A stretch of 64,000 bases of DNA from Stutzerimonas stutzeri (GCF_009789555.1 NZ_CP046902.1:1380001-1444000), one strand, 5' to 3'. Counted from the first letter of the stretch, positions 20,248 through 28,507 are shown. Notes: generated by a model not told the origin, from the letters alone. Numbers and translations: made by a program.

Positions 20248-20538
20248 TCAGTCAGGTTCGACTAGAGCTCTCAACTCCTCACCAACCTTCTCCAGGAGCT
20301 GCTCAAAACTTTCAGGAGCTTCGGATCCAAGCAAGTAGGTCAGGGCCAAGAGGGTGACAGGGTGAGTGTCGAGCACCGTGCAGAGGCTATCGAGCTTTTC
20401 GAGAGTCGGGCTCGTTGCCCCGCGCTCCAGCATGCTGACGAAGGTACGACTGCTAACGAGCGAGAAATCTTCCTGTGCCAGCCCCCTACGCTGCCGCACG
20501 AGCCTCAACGCTTTCCCGAACGAATCCCGGACTTCCAT
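20248..20538 (-). CDS. XRE-family helix-turn-helix regulator
   Basis: A 96-residue regulator. Residues 10-65 form an HTH_3 domain (LRLVRQRRGLAQEDFSLVSSRTFVSMLERGATSPTLEKL). A short helical tail (SEAPESFEQLLEKVGEELRALV) may be for dimerisation. The ATG at 20538 is chosen over the frame's upstream codons because GGAG lies 7 nt before it. That start and SD sit inside a perfect hairpin (20533-20560). It diverges from an unknown gene with a second long palindrome between them, the plan of an autoregulated switch. Confidence 0.85.
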   Translation of the reverse strand: MEVRDSFGKALRLVRQRRGLAQEDFSLVSSRTFVSMLERGATSPTLEKLDSLCTVLDTHPVTLLALTYLLGSEAPESFEQLLEKVGEELRALVEPD

Positions 20539-20560
20539 TTTGCTGCTCCGCAAAATGGAA
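20533..20560. promoter_or_regulatory. Inverted repeat covering the XRE gene start
   Basis: TTCCATTTTGC and GCAAAATGGAA are perfect 11-bp arms around a 6-nt loop. On the minus strand the loop is GGAGCA (the SD) and the second arm contains the ATG. In DNA it can be an operator; in RNA it would put the ribosome site in a loop and the start codon in a stem. Either way it suggests self-control of the XRE gene. Confidence 0.65.
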
Positions 20561-20575
20561 CGATGAAGCGCGATT

Positions 20576-20606
20576 GAACAATATATGACTACAAAATATA
20601 TTGTTC
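20576..20606. promoter_or_regulatory. AT-rich palindrome between divergent genes
   Basis: GAACAATATAT and ATATATTGTTC form perfect 11-bp arms with a 9-nt centre. It lies midway between the XRE gene (minus) and the gene at 20643 (plus). It is a likely operator for the XRE protein, possibly overlapping both promoters. Confidence 0.6.
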
Positions 20607-20642
20607 ATCAATCAAGTACAATTATCATTAGGAGATTGGCGC

Positions 20643-21089
20643 GTGTTCAAAACCAGTCGGAATGCGGAACTGCTTCCTGGGCTCTCAACAGCGCCAGATG
20701 GCGTGCAGTTCTGGTCATATGTCGAGCTAGAGATGACCTGGCCCTGGTTCTACCTGCAGATCGTTGAGGACGATGGAAACGCGGCCTTTCGAAGCATGCT
20801 AATGGTTCCGTCGGTTCCATTGCTGGAACAGGTCATAGCTGCGCAGACCGAGCACGCCTGGCTGGAGCAGGCGTATCTTGTGAGTCCCGGGCATATGAAC
20901 GAGGTGGGTCGCTGGTTGATGGAGCCGTTACTGGAGATCCTTTCAATTCGTGATGCACAAGGTAGCGAGCTTGGGCACCAGTACCGAGTGGAGGGAGATC
21001 GCACGTACTCAACCTCAGCGTGTCAGTCTCTCGGCAGTCGAATTAGTAAACACGTGATCTTCTCTGCTGCATTACATCTGCGAGGCTAA
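20643..21089 (+). CDS. Unknown protein paired with XRE regulator
   Basis: A 148-residue protein of no family I recognise. The GTG start at 20643 is chosen because AGGAG lies 8 nt upstream; longer in-frame starts lie inside the palindrome. It is soluble, with aromatic runs (VQFWSYVELEMTWPWFYLQIVEDD) and two helical stretches (LLEQVIAAQTEHAWLEQAYLV, MNEVGRWLMEPLLEIL). There is no signal peptide. Divergent placement from an XRE gene across a palindrome suggests it is controlled by that regulator. A toxin-like or phage-like role is possible but not shown. Confidence 0.55.
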   Translation: MFKTSRNAELLPGLSTAPDGVQFWSYVELEMTWPWFYLQIVEDDGNAAFRSMLMVPSVPLLEQVIAAQTEHAWLEQAYLVSPGHMNEVGRWLMEPLLEILSIRDAQGSELGHQYRVEGDRTYSTSACQSLGSRISKHVIFSAALHLRG

Positions 21090-21133
21090 CGCCCCACTTC
21101 CTACCCGTATCCATAGTCCCATCTGAACCGAGC

Positions 21134-21305
21134 TCAGTTGTCTTTCCAGAATTCGCTCCGCTGCACAAGGCCGAACTCATCGCCAGTCCTATCGGGATTC
21201 TCGTCGAACATGGTGTTGACCATACGCTCGCGGCGGAGACCACTCAGCGCTCGGAAAAAGCAGGCCTCACAGAGATGCACCTCATAACGCTCGCCATCAT
21301 GCAAA
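21134..21305 (-). pseudogene. C-terminal remnant of a Cys-containing unknown protein
   Basis: On the minus strand an open frame with no start reads CLHDGERYEVHLCEACFF, continues through RALSGLRRERMVNTMFDEN and ends EFWKDN before TGA. The Cys/His spacing (HLCEAC) and good codon use suggest a true gene end. The upstream part is replaced by the TcmP-like fragment at 21306. I do not know the parent family. Confidence 0.5.
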
Positions 21306-21647
21306 CACGATTTGCTGTTGGATGAGCATCACTTCGACGATGCCACCGATGACCGCGTCCGAGGAGAACTTTCAGAGCTCTTGCCCAACCAGGTCTACGA
21401 GGTAGAACGGCAACCTTTTTTGGGCCTGATGAGCGGATTGACCAACTACACCATGGCTGACGAGTTTCGCGTAAAGCAGGCGCTCGATATCGCTGTTGCG
21501 ACCGGTGATTTGCTGGCGGTCGGTAAGGATGGCAAGACCAGGCGTCGCAAGGGCACTAGCATCAAATCCAGTGATATTCTGATAGCTCCCCCGCAGAGAC
21601 CCATCTTCTTCGTGCCACAGCTGAAGAAATCCAGCTCGGAGAACTGA
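21306..21647 (+). pseudogene. TcmP-like gene, 3' fragment (copy 1)
   Basis: The last about 110 codons of a protein whose longer copy is at 46297-47151; the two differ at only about nine residues over this stretch. Homology starts abruptly at CACGATTTGCTG with no start codon, so the gene is cut. The longer copy looks like the C-terminal part of a three-Cys-motif partner protein (TcmP), a methyltransferase-like family linked to mobile elements. The family call is tentative; the fragment status is clear. Confidence 0.7.
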
Positions 21648-21700
21648 GGTTCGGCACCGCTCCTTGCTCGGTGGCTCGCCTTAACCGCATCGGTACCGGT
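21306..21700 (+). repeat. Direct repeat, left copy
   Basis: This stretch matches 46810-47210 in the same orientation, covering the TcmP-like 3' end plus about 50 bp beyond the stop (both reach a GGTACCGG motif). The copies are diverged by several percent, so this is not a fresh duplication. They enclose about 25 kb with all copper/silver genes. Confidence 0.75.
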
Positions 21701-21737
21701 AGCTTGGCCCATCGCGTGAAATGCCGAGCATTTCGCT

Positions 21738-22418
21738 CTAGGGGTCTGGCGCGTCGATCAAATAGCCCATCCCACGCGCGGTTTGTATGAGCTTAGGTTC
21801 GAACTCATCATCGATTTTTGCTCTCAGCCGTCGTACCGCCACCTCAATCACATTGGTATCGCTGTCGAAATTCATGTCCCATACTTGGGAGGCGATAAGG
21901 GACTTTGAGAGCACTTCCCCGCGACGCCGAAGTAATAGCTCAAGAAGTGCGAATTCCTTTGCAGTTAGGTCTATTCGTTTCCCCGATCGCGTAACTCGAC
22001 GCCTGAGCAGATCGACCTCAAGGTCGAGGAGTTTGAGTATTGTTTGGTTGGGGACATTATTGCCGCGGCGAAGCAACGTACGGATCCTGGCTAGCAATTC
22101 GGAGAAGGCAAACGGCTTGATGAGATAATCATCAGCGCCCAACTCCAATCCCTTTACTCGATCCTGAACCCCGTCTCGGGCGGTGAGAAAGAGCACGGGA
22201 ACCTCATTACCAGCAGCGCGGACTTTCTGTAAAACCTGCCACCCATCCAGGCCAGGCATCATCACGTCTAAGATGAGCAAGTCGTATGTGGTATGAAGCG
22301 CGTGCTGAGCAGCATCGGTCCCGTTTTCAACTCTATCGACTGTGAAGCCTGCCTCTGAAAGCCCCTGCTGTAGGTAGGTGCCTGTTTTCGGCTCGTCTTC
22401 AGCAACAAGAAGCTTCAT
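21738..22418 (-). CDS. copR: Copper-responsive response regulator CopR
   Basis: A 226-residue OmpR-class response regulator. The receiver has acidic pocket ED (7-8), phospho-site D51 (LLILDVMMPG) and DDYLIKPFAF. The DNA-binding winged helix ends VAVRRLRAKIDD and RGMGYLIDAP. It matches the CopR/CusR/IrlR heavy-metal group. The start at 22418 gives the usual MKLLVAEDEPKTG; the frame's longer start has no support. A cop box lies 62 bp upstream. Its usual partner copS is not next to it: the TcmP-like fragment is, and the kinase lies 9.5 kb away. Confidence 0.92.
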   Translation of the reverse strand: MKLLVAEDEPKTGTYLQQGLSEAGFTVDRVENGTDAAQHALHTTYDLLILDVMMPGLDGWQVLQKVRAAGNEVPVLFLTARDGVQDRVKGLELGADDYLIKPFAFSELLARIRTLLRRGNNVPNQTILKLLDLEVDLLRRRVTRSGKRIDLTAKEFALLELLLRRRGEVLSKSLIASQVWDMNFDSDTNVIEVAVRRLRAKIDDEFEPKLIQTARGMGYLIDAPDP

Positions 22419-22479
22419 GAAAGTATTCCCTCCGGCATTTGGAGCAGTGTGCCGATTGTCAGGGCGTGCAGCCAGTACC

Positions 22480-22495
22480 TTACAGAAACGTAATG
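22480..22495. promoter_or_regulatory. cop box upstream of copR
   Basis: TTACAGAAACGTAATG is one of a family of near-identical pseudo-palindromes in this island (TTACAnnnnTGTAAT). Its place 62 bp before copR suggests autoregulation. Confidence 0.6.
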
Positions 22496-22710
22496 CTCGC
22501 ATCATCTGTCTGACAGCTTGTAGCGTTAACGTCTACATCAGCAGTTGCTCCCACACTCTGCTTTTTGGCCTTTTCCATGCTCCTTTGGCCTATCGGCGCC
22601 TAGATGGCGCCCTTTTTTTGCCCGCTGGAAACAAGACCTATTTGCCTGAACGAAAAGGCACCATGCACGCTACCTGCGCTTTCGCTTGGGCTCACTGCTT
22701 TTATGCATTA

Positions 22711-22727
22711 CTGACGAAACCGTAATG
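22711..22727. promoter_or_regulatory. cop box upstream of the PtrA-like gene
   Basis: CTGACGAAACCGTAATG resembles the cop box with weaker left half, and CATTAC / GTAATG flank it as an inverted repeat (22706-22727). It lies about 115 bp before the small secreted protein gene. The rest of 22419-22842 shows no gene. Confidence 0.45.
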
Positions 22728-22842
22728 TCTAAATCAGGGTTCTGACAGGAACGCTCGGTTAGCTTAGACACAGGACCAAGCCAAAGCCCCTATTTATGGA
22801 GCTGCGCTGGGTCTCCCATGTCTTCGAACGAGGTAACAAGTA

Positions 22843-23052
22843 ATGAAATTCTTCAGATCCGTTTCTGTACTGCTCGCCATCGCAGCAAGCTCTTCCTATG
22901 CAATGGCAGAAGGTGGTGGTGATCGTACCTTTGCTCGTATGGAGCAGGCTCGCCAAATAGCGATCGCTAGTTATCAGGCTGACCAGAAGGACCAAGCCCA
23001 GGAGGTAGCCTCAAAAGCAACTTCAGCGAAGCACGCCCACGCTAATTGCTGA
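22843..23052 (+). CDS. PtrA-like small secreted protein (copy 1)
   Basis: A 69-residue protein with a signal peptide (MKFFRSVSVLLAIAASSSYAMA). The mature start is AEGGGDRTFARM, the hallmark of the PtrA N-terminal family; a soluble helical tail ends in HAHANC. PtrA of P. aeruginosa is a copper-induced small periplasmic protein, first described as a type III secretion repressor and later tied to copper tolerance. It stands between copR and copA behind a cop-like box. Two relatives lie at 33983 and 60451. Confidence 0.75.
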   Translation: MKFFRSVSVLLAIAASSSYAMAEGGGDRTFARMEQARQIAIASYQADQKDQAQEVASKATSAKHAHANC

Positions 23053-23200
23053 AGCGAAACCTTACGCAACTGTGAGCATGCACCTTGAGTATCGTTGCAA
23101 CCGGATCCTTGCACGGAAATCAAAAGCCATTGCGCAGCTTCCACCTGGAGATTGACATGCTCACAGGCGATTTTTTGGGCGATTTCTGAAGCGCTTTAAG

Positions 23201-23217
23201 CTTACAAAAATGTAATC
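23201..23217. promoter_or_regulatory. cop box upstream of copA
   Basis: CTTACAAAAATGTAATC is the best-formed box in the island, identical to that at 29792. It is about 150 bp before copA, and the gap 23053-23369 holds no gene. It is the likely CopR site for the copA operon. Confidence 0.7.
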
Positions 23218-23369
23218 CCGCGTCTTTCTTAGGCATGCCATATTTACGATTAAAGGCGAGTCGCTTGATAAGACAGACCGTGCGCGAGTTTCTAAGATCA
23301 ATTAACGCTGGCAACACCAACCTTACGGCTGGTTTCGGCTTGGCTCCTTAGTTTGATTGGAACCTACAC

Positions 23370-25211
23370 ATGCAACGTAAAACCTCTAGGCGAACCTTTG
23401 TTAAAGGCTTGACTGCCGCAGGCATCCTTGGCGGTCTTGGCTTGTGGCGAGCTCCGGTCTGGGCAGTGACTAGCCCAGGCCAGCCCAGCGTACTAAGTGG
23501 CACGGAGTTCGATCTGCTGATTGGGGAGACGCCGGTCAATATCACCGGCGCGGCCCGGACAGCGATGACTATCAATGGGACCATCCCAGGGCCGCTTCTA
23601 CGTTGGCGTGAAGGGGATACCGTCACGCTGCGAGTCAGAAATAAGTTGAGCGAAGATACATCGATTCACTGGCACGGCATGATCCTGCCGGCCAACATGG
23701 ATGGCGTGCCTGGATTGAGCTTCCACGGCATCGCTCCCGATGGCATGTATGTCTACAAGTTTCAGGTTAAACAGAACGGTACCTATTGGTACCACAGTCA
23801 TTCAGGCCTACAAGAGCAGCTTGGTGTCTATGGTCCCTTGGTCATCGATGCGAAGGATCCCGAACCGTTCAGCTATGACCGCGACTATGTGGTGATGTTG
23901 ACTGATTGGTCCGATGAGGATCCCGCTCGAATCCTTTCTAAGCTCAAGAAGCAGTCCGATTATTACAACTTCCACAAGCGCACTGTCGGAGACTTCATTA
24001 ACGACGTGAGCGAAGACGGCTGGGCCGCTACGATTGCGAATCGGAAAATGTGGGCTCAGATGAAAATGAGTCCCACCGACCTCGCCGACGTAAGCGGCTA
24101 CACCTATACCTATCTAATGAACGGCCAAGCACCCGACGGGAACTGGACCGGCATCTTTAAGCCCGGCGAGAAGCTTCGTCTGCGGTTCATCAACGGCTCG
24201 GCCATGAGCTATTTCGATGTCCGCATTCCAGGGCTGAAGATGACTGTAGTCGCAGCCGATGGCCAATACGTCAACCCAGTTAGCGTCGACGAATTCCGCA
24301 TTGCCGTGGCAGAAACCTACGATGTGATTGTCGAGCCTGCGACCGAGGAGGCTTACACGATCTTCGCCCAATCGATGGATCGCACAGGATACGCCCGTGG
24401 CACGCTAGCGGTTGCCGAAGGGCTGAGCGCTCCTGTTCCAGAAACCGATCCTAGACCACTAATCACCATGAACGACATGGGGATGGATCACGGCAGCATG
24501 GGCGGTATGGCGGGCATGGACCATGGCGGCGACATGGGCGCGATGGACCATAGCAACATGTCCGGCATGAACCACGGTGACATGCAAGGGATGGGCGACA
24601 TGGGCGCAATGGCCGGCATGGATCACAGCAAAATGGGTGGGATGTCCGGGATGGACCACTCTGGAATGGCTGGAATGAGCGCAGATATTCAATCGCACCC
24701 GCCCTCAGAGTCCAATAACCCACTGGTGGACATGCAGACCATGAGCCCAACTCACAGGCTGAACGATCCCGGTATTGGCTTACGAGACAACGGCCGCCGA
24801 GTCCTGACCTATGGCGACTTGAGAAGCACTTTCTCCGATCCGGACGGCCGTGAGCCCAGTCGGACGATCGAACTCCATCTCACCGGCCACATGGAGAAGT
24901 TCTCCTGGTCATTTGACGGCATAGAGTTCTCTGATTCAGAGCCCCTGCGGCTCAAATATGGCGAGCGGGTACGCATCACTTTGGTCAACGACACCATGAT
25001 GACCCATCCGATTCATCTGCATGGTATGTGGAGCGATCTTGAGGATGACAATGGAAAGTTCATGGTTCGCAAGCACACGATCGACATGCCTCCAGGTTCG
25101 AAGCGCAGCTACCGCGTGACAGCCGATGCACTCGGGCGTTGGGCTTATCACTGTCACCTACTGCTTCACATGGAAATGGGCATGTTTCGTGAAGTCCGAG
25201 TGGACGAGTAA
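23370..25211 (+). CDS. copA: Multicopper oxidase CopA (PcoA type)
   Basis: A 613-residue periplasmic multicopper oxidase that oxidises Cu(I) and binds copper. It has a Tat signal (RRTFVKGLTAAG, residues 7-18, cleaved after VWA). The copper ligands appear as HWHG (100-103), WYHSHSG (140-146), HPIHLHG, and HCHLLLHMEMGMF near 594. Residues about 367-437 are a Met/His-rich insert of MDHGxM-type repeats that should bind many Cu(I) ions. It is first of the copA - Met/His-rich - copB - cytochrome operon under a cop box. Confidence 0.96.
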   Translation: MQRKTSRRTFVKGLTAAGILGGLGLWRAPVWAVTSPGQPSVLSGTEFDLLIGETPVNITGAARTAMTINGTIPGPLLRWREGDTVTLRVRNKLSEDTSIHWHGMILPANMDGVPGLSFHGIAPDGMYVYKFQVKQNGTYWYHSHSGLQEQLGVYGPLVIDAKDPEPFSYDRDYVVMLTDWSDEDPARILSKLKKQSDYYNFHKRTVGDFINDVSEDGWAATIANRKMWAQMKMSPTDLADVSGYTYTYLMNGQAPDGNWTGIFKPGEKLRLRFINGSAMSYFDVRIPGLKMTVVAADGQYVNPVSVDEFRIAVAETYDVIVEPATEEAYTIFAQSMDRTGYARGTLAVAEGLSAPVPETDPRPLITMNDMGMDHGSMGGMAGMDHGGDMGAMDHSNMSGMNHGDMQGMGDMGAMAGMDHSKMGGMSGMDHSGMAGMSADIQSHPPSESNNPLVDMQTMSPTHRLNDPGIGLRDNGRRVLTYGDLRSTFSDPDGREPSRTIELHLTGHMEKFSWSFDGIEFSDSEPLRLKYGERVRITLVNDTMMTHPIHLHGMWSDLEDDNGKFMVRKHTIDMPPGSKRSYRVTADALGRWAYHCHLLLHMEMGMFREVRVDE

Positions 25212-25223
25212 GAGGAACTTTAT

Positions 25224-25517
25224 ATGGGAAATTTTATGAAGCGTAAAACTCTTATCGGCAGCGCGTTAATGTTCAGTCTGCTGGGCGTAATGAATATATC
25301 AGCTGCGTTTGCAGAGCAAACGCATGATCAGCACAAGCAACCATCGGCTTCGTCGCAAAATTCAGGCAACAAGCCGGCATCTCAGACACAAGGCTCCTCT
25401 AACTCAGAAATGGACCACGGCGACATGGGTCATGGCTATGGTGAAATGGACCATGGCAAGATGGATCATGACCCGAAGGCTACTGGTACTGAGGTGGATT
25501 CGCACCATGACCACTAG
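25224..25517 (+). CDS. Small secreted Met/His-rich copper-binding protein
   Basis: A 97-residue protein with a signal peptide ending near SAAFA. The tail has repeats such as MDHGDMGHGYGEMDHGKMDH that look like the Met-rich insert of CopA. Such a sequence should bind Cu(I)/Ag(I) in the periplasm. AGAGGAA precedes the ATG at 25224. It sits between copA and copB and overlaps the copB start by 11 bp. I do not know a family name; it could be a piece related to the CopB N-terminus that became a separate gene. Confidence 0.75.
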   Translation: MGNFMKRKTLIGSALMFSLLGVMNISAAFAEQTHDQHKQPSASSQNSGNKPASQTQGSSNSEMDHGDMGHGYGEMDHGKMDHDPKATGTEVDSHHDH

Positions 25518-26505
25518 ATCTTCTCGCTTTGCTCTTATTGCGCTCGGAGTTTCGTTGAGCGCAGCGGCTGGACGGATAGCCAACGCCGCCGAGATGATGG
25601 ATCACTCGATGCATCAAACCCCTCCTATTCCGGCAGCTCAAGCCCCTGCATCTTCTGCCAAGCCCGCGACAATGAATCATGGCTCCGGTGGGCAAATGGA
25701 CCATTCTGCAATGGGTCATGGTGCGATGGACCATAGCAAGATGAACCATGGCCAAATGAAGCATGACGATACGCTCGAAATGCCCGGCATGGTTCATCCC
25801 TCGTTCATTCCAGTATTGACCGATGCGGATAGAGAAGCGGCTTTCCCTGGTCTTCAAGGTCATACGGTCCATGACAAGTATCTGGCCTGGTTCCTTCTGC
25901 TAGATCAACTTGAGTACCAGGACGCAAATGAAGGTAGCACCCTCAGTTGGGAAGCTACTGCCTGGGTTGGTGGCGATATCAATCGGTTCTGGTTTCGCTC
26001 GGAAGGTGAGCGAACGAATGGCGTTACTGAAGACGCGGAAATTCAGGCGCTTTACGGGCGTGCAATCAGTCCCTGGTGGGATGTAGTAGCAGGTGTTCGC
26101 CAGGACTTTAAGCCCGAGTCGCCGCAGACGTGGGCGGCTTTAGGCGTCCAGGGGATGGCTCTGTATGGGTTTGAGGCGGAAGCCACCGCCTTCGTCGGTG
26201 AAGGTGGGCAGACAGCAGCACGTTTTGAAGGCGAGTACGACATTCTCCTAACTAACCGGCTCATCCTCCAACCGACTGCCGAGCTCAATTTCTATGGCAA
26301 GGACGATCCTGCACGCGGAGTGGGCGCTGGTCTAGCAAATACAGAGGTGGGGCTCCGCCTCCGATACGAAATCGTTCGTGAGTTCGCACCGTACATCGGC
26401 GTCACGTGGAGCCGGGCATACGGTAATACCGCCGATATGGCGAGAGATGAAGGCGAAGACGTAGATGAGGCGCGGTTCGTTGCTGGCATCAGGCTTTGGT
26501 TTTAA
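25507..26505 (+). CDS. copB: Outer membrane copper resistance protein CopB
   Basis: A 332-residue CopB/PcoB. The start at 25507 gives a signal peptide (FALIALGVSLSAAAGRIANA); a longer in-frame reading would lie inside the previous gene. The N-terminal region is Met/His-rich (MDHSMHQ, MDHSAMGHGAMDHSKMNHG). The rest is an outer-membrane beta-barrel beginning near YLAWFLLLDQLEYQD and ending in Phe (ARFVAGIRLWF), the usual terminal signal. It probably sequesters or exports copper with CopA. Confidence 0.93.
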   Translation: MTTRSSRFALIALGVSLSAAAGRIANAAEMMDHSMHQTPPIPAAQAPASSAKPATMNHGSGGQMDHSAMGHGAMDHSKMNHGQMKHDDTLEMPGMVHPSFIPVLTDADREAAFPGLQGHTVHDKYLAWFLLLDQLEYQDANEGSTLSWEATAWVGGDINRFWFRSEGERTNGVTEDAEIQALYGRAISPWWDVVAGVRQDFKPESPQTWAALGVQGMALYGFEAEATAFVGEGGQTAARFEGEYDILLTNRLILQPTAELNFYGKDDPARGVGAGLANTEVGLRLRYEIVREFAPYIGVTWSRAYGNTADMARDEGEDVDEARFVAGIRLWF

Positions 26506-26514
26506 GGACCCTAG

Positions 26515-27324
26515 ATGAAAAGAATAATTATTAGCTTCGCTGCCTTCTGCGCACTAGGCCTGTTGGTGGTGGCCGGTGTTGTTTTCTCGGGACTAATAAA
26601 CGTTGCCGCGGATGATCCTCATACGGGAGTCGTGCACGCATTCCTGGAAACTGCTCGCAATCGCTCGATTGAGGTTCGCTCCGAAGACATAGTCGTGCCA
26701 TCTCTCGACGATGAAGACCAAATCCGCGCCGGGGCGGGGAACTACGACTCGATGTGTGTGGGTTGTCATTTGGCGCCAGGCATGGCTGAGACCGAGCTAA
26801 GCAATGGCCTTTATCCCGCTCCACCCAGCCTGGCTGAAGCGGGGCCATACGATGACCCAGCAAAAACATTTTGGGTCATCAAGCATGGCATTAAGGCCAC
26901 TGGGATGCCCGCGTGGGGTAAAAGCATGGCTGACCCGTACATCTGGGGAATGGTGGCTTTTCTGCAGAAGCTTCCTGAGTTAGATGAAGGAGCGTATCGA
27001 GCACTCGTTGCGTCTAGCGGTGGTCACCAGCATGGTGGTGGGGAGACCCCAGCTGGGCATAGTGAGCAACACGGCGAGATGGCCTCGGGCGACCACCATC
27101 AGGGCGACAGTGGCGGCTCGGATCACCATGGCTCCAGCAGCACAGGTGGAGCATCCGGCCAATCAGGCTCCGGTCATCATGGTAATAACGAAAGCGATGA
27201 CCATCATGCGTCCGAGGAGCCCCAGGCGGTTGAGCACAGCAATGGCAGTGACAGTGCCGATGCGGAAGGCAAATCCCCTTCAAAAAACCATGTGCACGCA
27301 GACGGGAAGCAACACGAGCACTAA
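26515..27324 (+). CDS. Cytochrome c with His-rich tail
   Basis: A 269-residue protein. It has one N-terminal anchor or signal helix (IISFAAFCALGLLVVAGVVFSGL). One class I cytochrome c domain follows with heme motif CVGCH (residues 82-86) and a likely distal methionine in KATGMPAWG. From about residue 165 the chain is Gly/Ser/His-rich with dozens of His (HHQGDSGGSDHHGSSS). It is the last gene of the copA-copB operon, 9 bp after copB. A role in passing electrons from CopA or binding excess metal is inferred; the tail is unusual for the family. Confidence 0.8.
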   Translation: MKRIIISFAAFCALGLLVVAGVVFSGLINVAADDPHTGVVHAFLETARNRSIEVRSEDIVVPSLDDEDQIRAGAGNYDSMCVGCHLAPGMAETELSNGLYPAPPSLAEAGPYDDPAKTFWVIKHGIKATGMPAWGKSMADPYIWGMVAFLQKLPELDEGAYRALVASSGGHQHGGGETPAGHSEQHGEMASGDHHQGDSGGSDHHGSSSTGGASGQSGSGHHGNNESDDHHASEEPQAVEHSNGSDSADAEGKSPSKNHVHADGKQHEH

Positions 27325-27802
27325 CATCCGGTATATGTGTGCCTATGCGGTTCTGATCGAGGCTCTAAGAAAGGCGGTTCAGCAAGCAGAGGATCGGCCC
27401 TAGGCCATCCTAGTCGACGCAACGGTACCGGAGGGCTTTGCAATTGCTTCCTTCCTAAAAGTTAGGCCGCAAGGCCAGTAACTTACCTAGTTAAGCGGCT
27501 TGCGCTCCGGCCGTTCCCCAACGAATGCTCCCAGTCGTGGCGACAGGGAGCTCCCTCATTTTCAACTCAATCATCTCGAACAGACTAGCGAAGCCGTACA
27601 GGCAATCTGACGGCCACATCGCCACCAACTGCGCCCGCAGATCCCCGGTGCGGTTGGACTTACCTTACAACATTGTAATGAGGTTTTTCGAAACGGGCTC
27701 GGTAGGAGCGTGTCGTAATTCAGTGTCTGCTAACAGGCTGATGAGCCATATCGGCCAGTAACCAAACGACGAAATACAACTATCGAACCCTGGAGAACGT
27801 AA
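27325..27802. other. Intergenic region with gene remnant and cop box
   Basis: A minus-strand open stretch without a start (stop at 27491, readable to about 27665) encodes RAQLVAMWPSDCLYGFASLF followed by EMIELKMRELP. It may be the end of a lost gene, family unknown. The cop box at 27664-27680 lies at its broken side. Otherwise I see nothing. Confidence 0.35.
27664..27680. promoter_or_regulatory. cop box upstream of the copper-storage gene
   Basis: CTTACAACATTGTAATG fits the box consensus in both halves. It is about 123 bp upstream of the Cys-rich protein at 27803, suggesting copper induction. Confidence 0.65.
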
Positions 27803-28132
27803 ATGACAAACTCAATGTTCGCATCCTGTATCCAAGCTTGTTCGAACTGTGCCCTAGTGTGCGAAATGTGCGCCTCTGCTTGCCTACGCGAGGATGATGT
27901 AAAAATGATGGCTCGCTGCATCGAGCTTGACCGCGACTGCGCGGACATTTGCAGGTTGGCTGCCACACTGATGAGCCGCGAAAGTGAATATGCTAAGAAG
28001 TTCTGCGCCCTTTGCGCCAAGATCTGCCGTGCATGCGGAGAGGAATGCGCGAAGCATGAAATGGATCATTGCCAAGAGTGTGCGAAGGCGTGCATGAACT
28101 GCGCTGAGGAATGTGAGCGTATGGCAGGATAA
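27803..28132 (+). CDS. Four-helix bundle copper storage protein (Csp type)
   Basis: A 109-residue Cys-rich protein with no signal peptide, so probably cytosolic like Csp3. Cysteines recur in helical CxxxC spacing (CIQACSNCALVCEMCASAC at the start, CQECAKACMNCAEEC near the end), about 20 in all. Csp proteins form tetramers of four-helix bundles that hold many Cu(I) ions through thiolates. GGAG precedes the ATG. A cop box upstream and the neighbouring copA operon support the role. Confidence 0.9.
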   Translation: MTNSMFASCIQACSNCALVCEMCASACLREDDVKMMARCIELDRDCADICRLAATLMSRESEYAKKFCALCAKICRACGEECAKHEMDHCQECAKACMNCAEECERMAG

Positions 28133-28147
28133 CATCCGTAACTCACT

Positions 28148-28180
28148 GCTCTGGCACTACTAAATTGGGAGTGTCAGAGC
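28148..28180 (+). terminator. Hairpin after the copper-storage gene
   Basis: GCTCTGGCACT and AGTGTCAGAGC pair over 11 positions with one G.U. It starts 15 bp after the csp stop and has no clear U-run. The following stretch to 28507 has no gene I can see. Confidence 0.45.
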
Positions 28181-28507
28181 CCCTCGAAGAATAAGAAAAG
28201 CCATGGTGCGCTTAATGTTCGCGCCTCCATGACATATCGAAAAAGTGCGTACGATACCCGCAACTGCCAAGAGCGAATCAATCCCTGTCCAGCAGCATTT
28301 CATTCCAAAGCGAAATACGATAGTTACGCGCTAGCAACTCTTACTTAGCCACCGATGATCGCCACCGTAACGGTCTATTCTCTTGCCACTGTCTCCCGAT
28401 TGAGCGCTGAAACTAATTGAGTGAATTAGCATGAAGCTCCTGGCAAAAAGGCGGTCCAACAACAACCAAGCGGGCCATGCGACCTTATTTTGCTGGGAGA
28501 AACGAAA

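Noticed and set aside
25309..25506. Longer N-terminus for CopB
   Set aside because: It would lie inside the Met/His-rich gene and remove the good signal peptide that starts at 25507.
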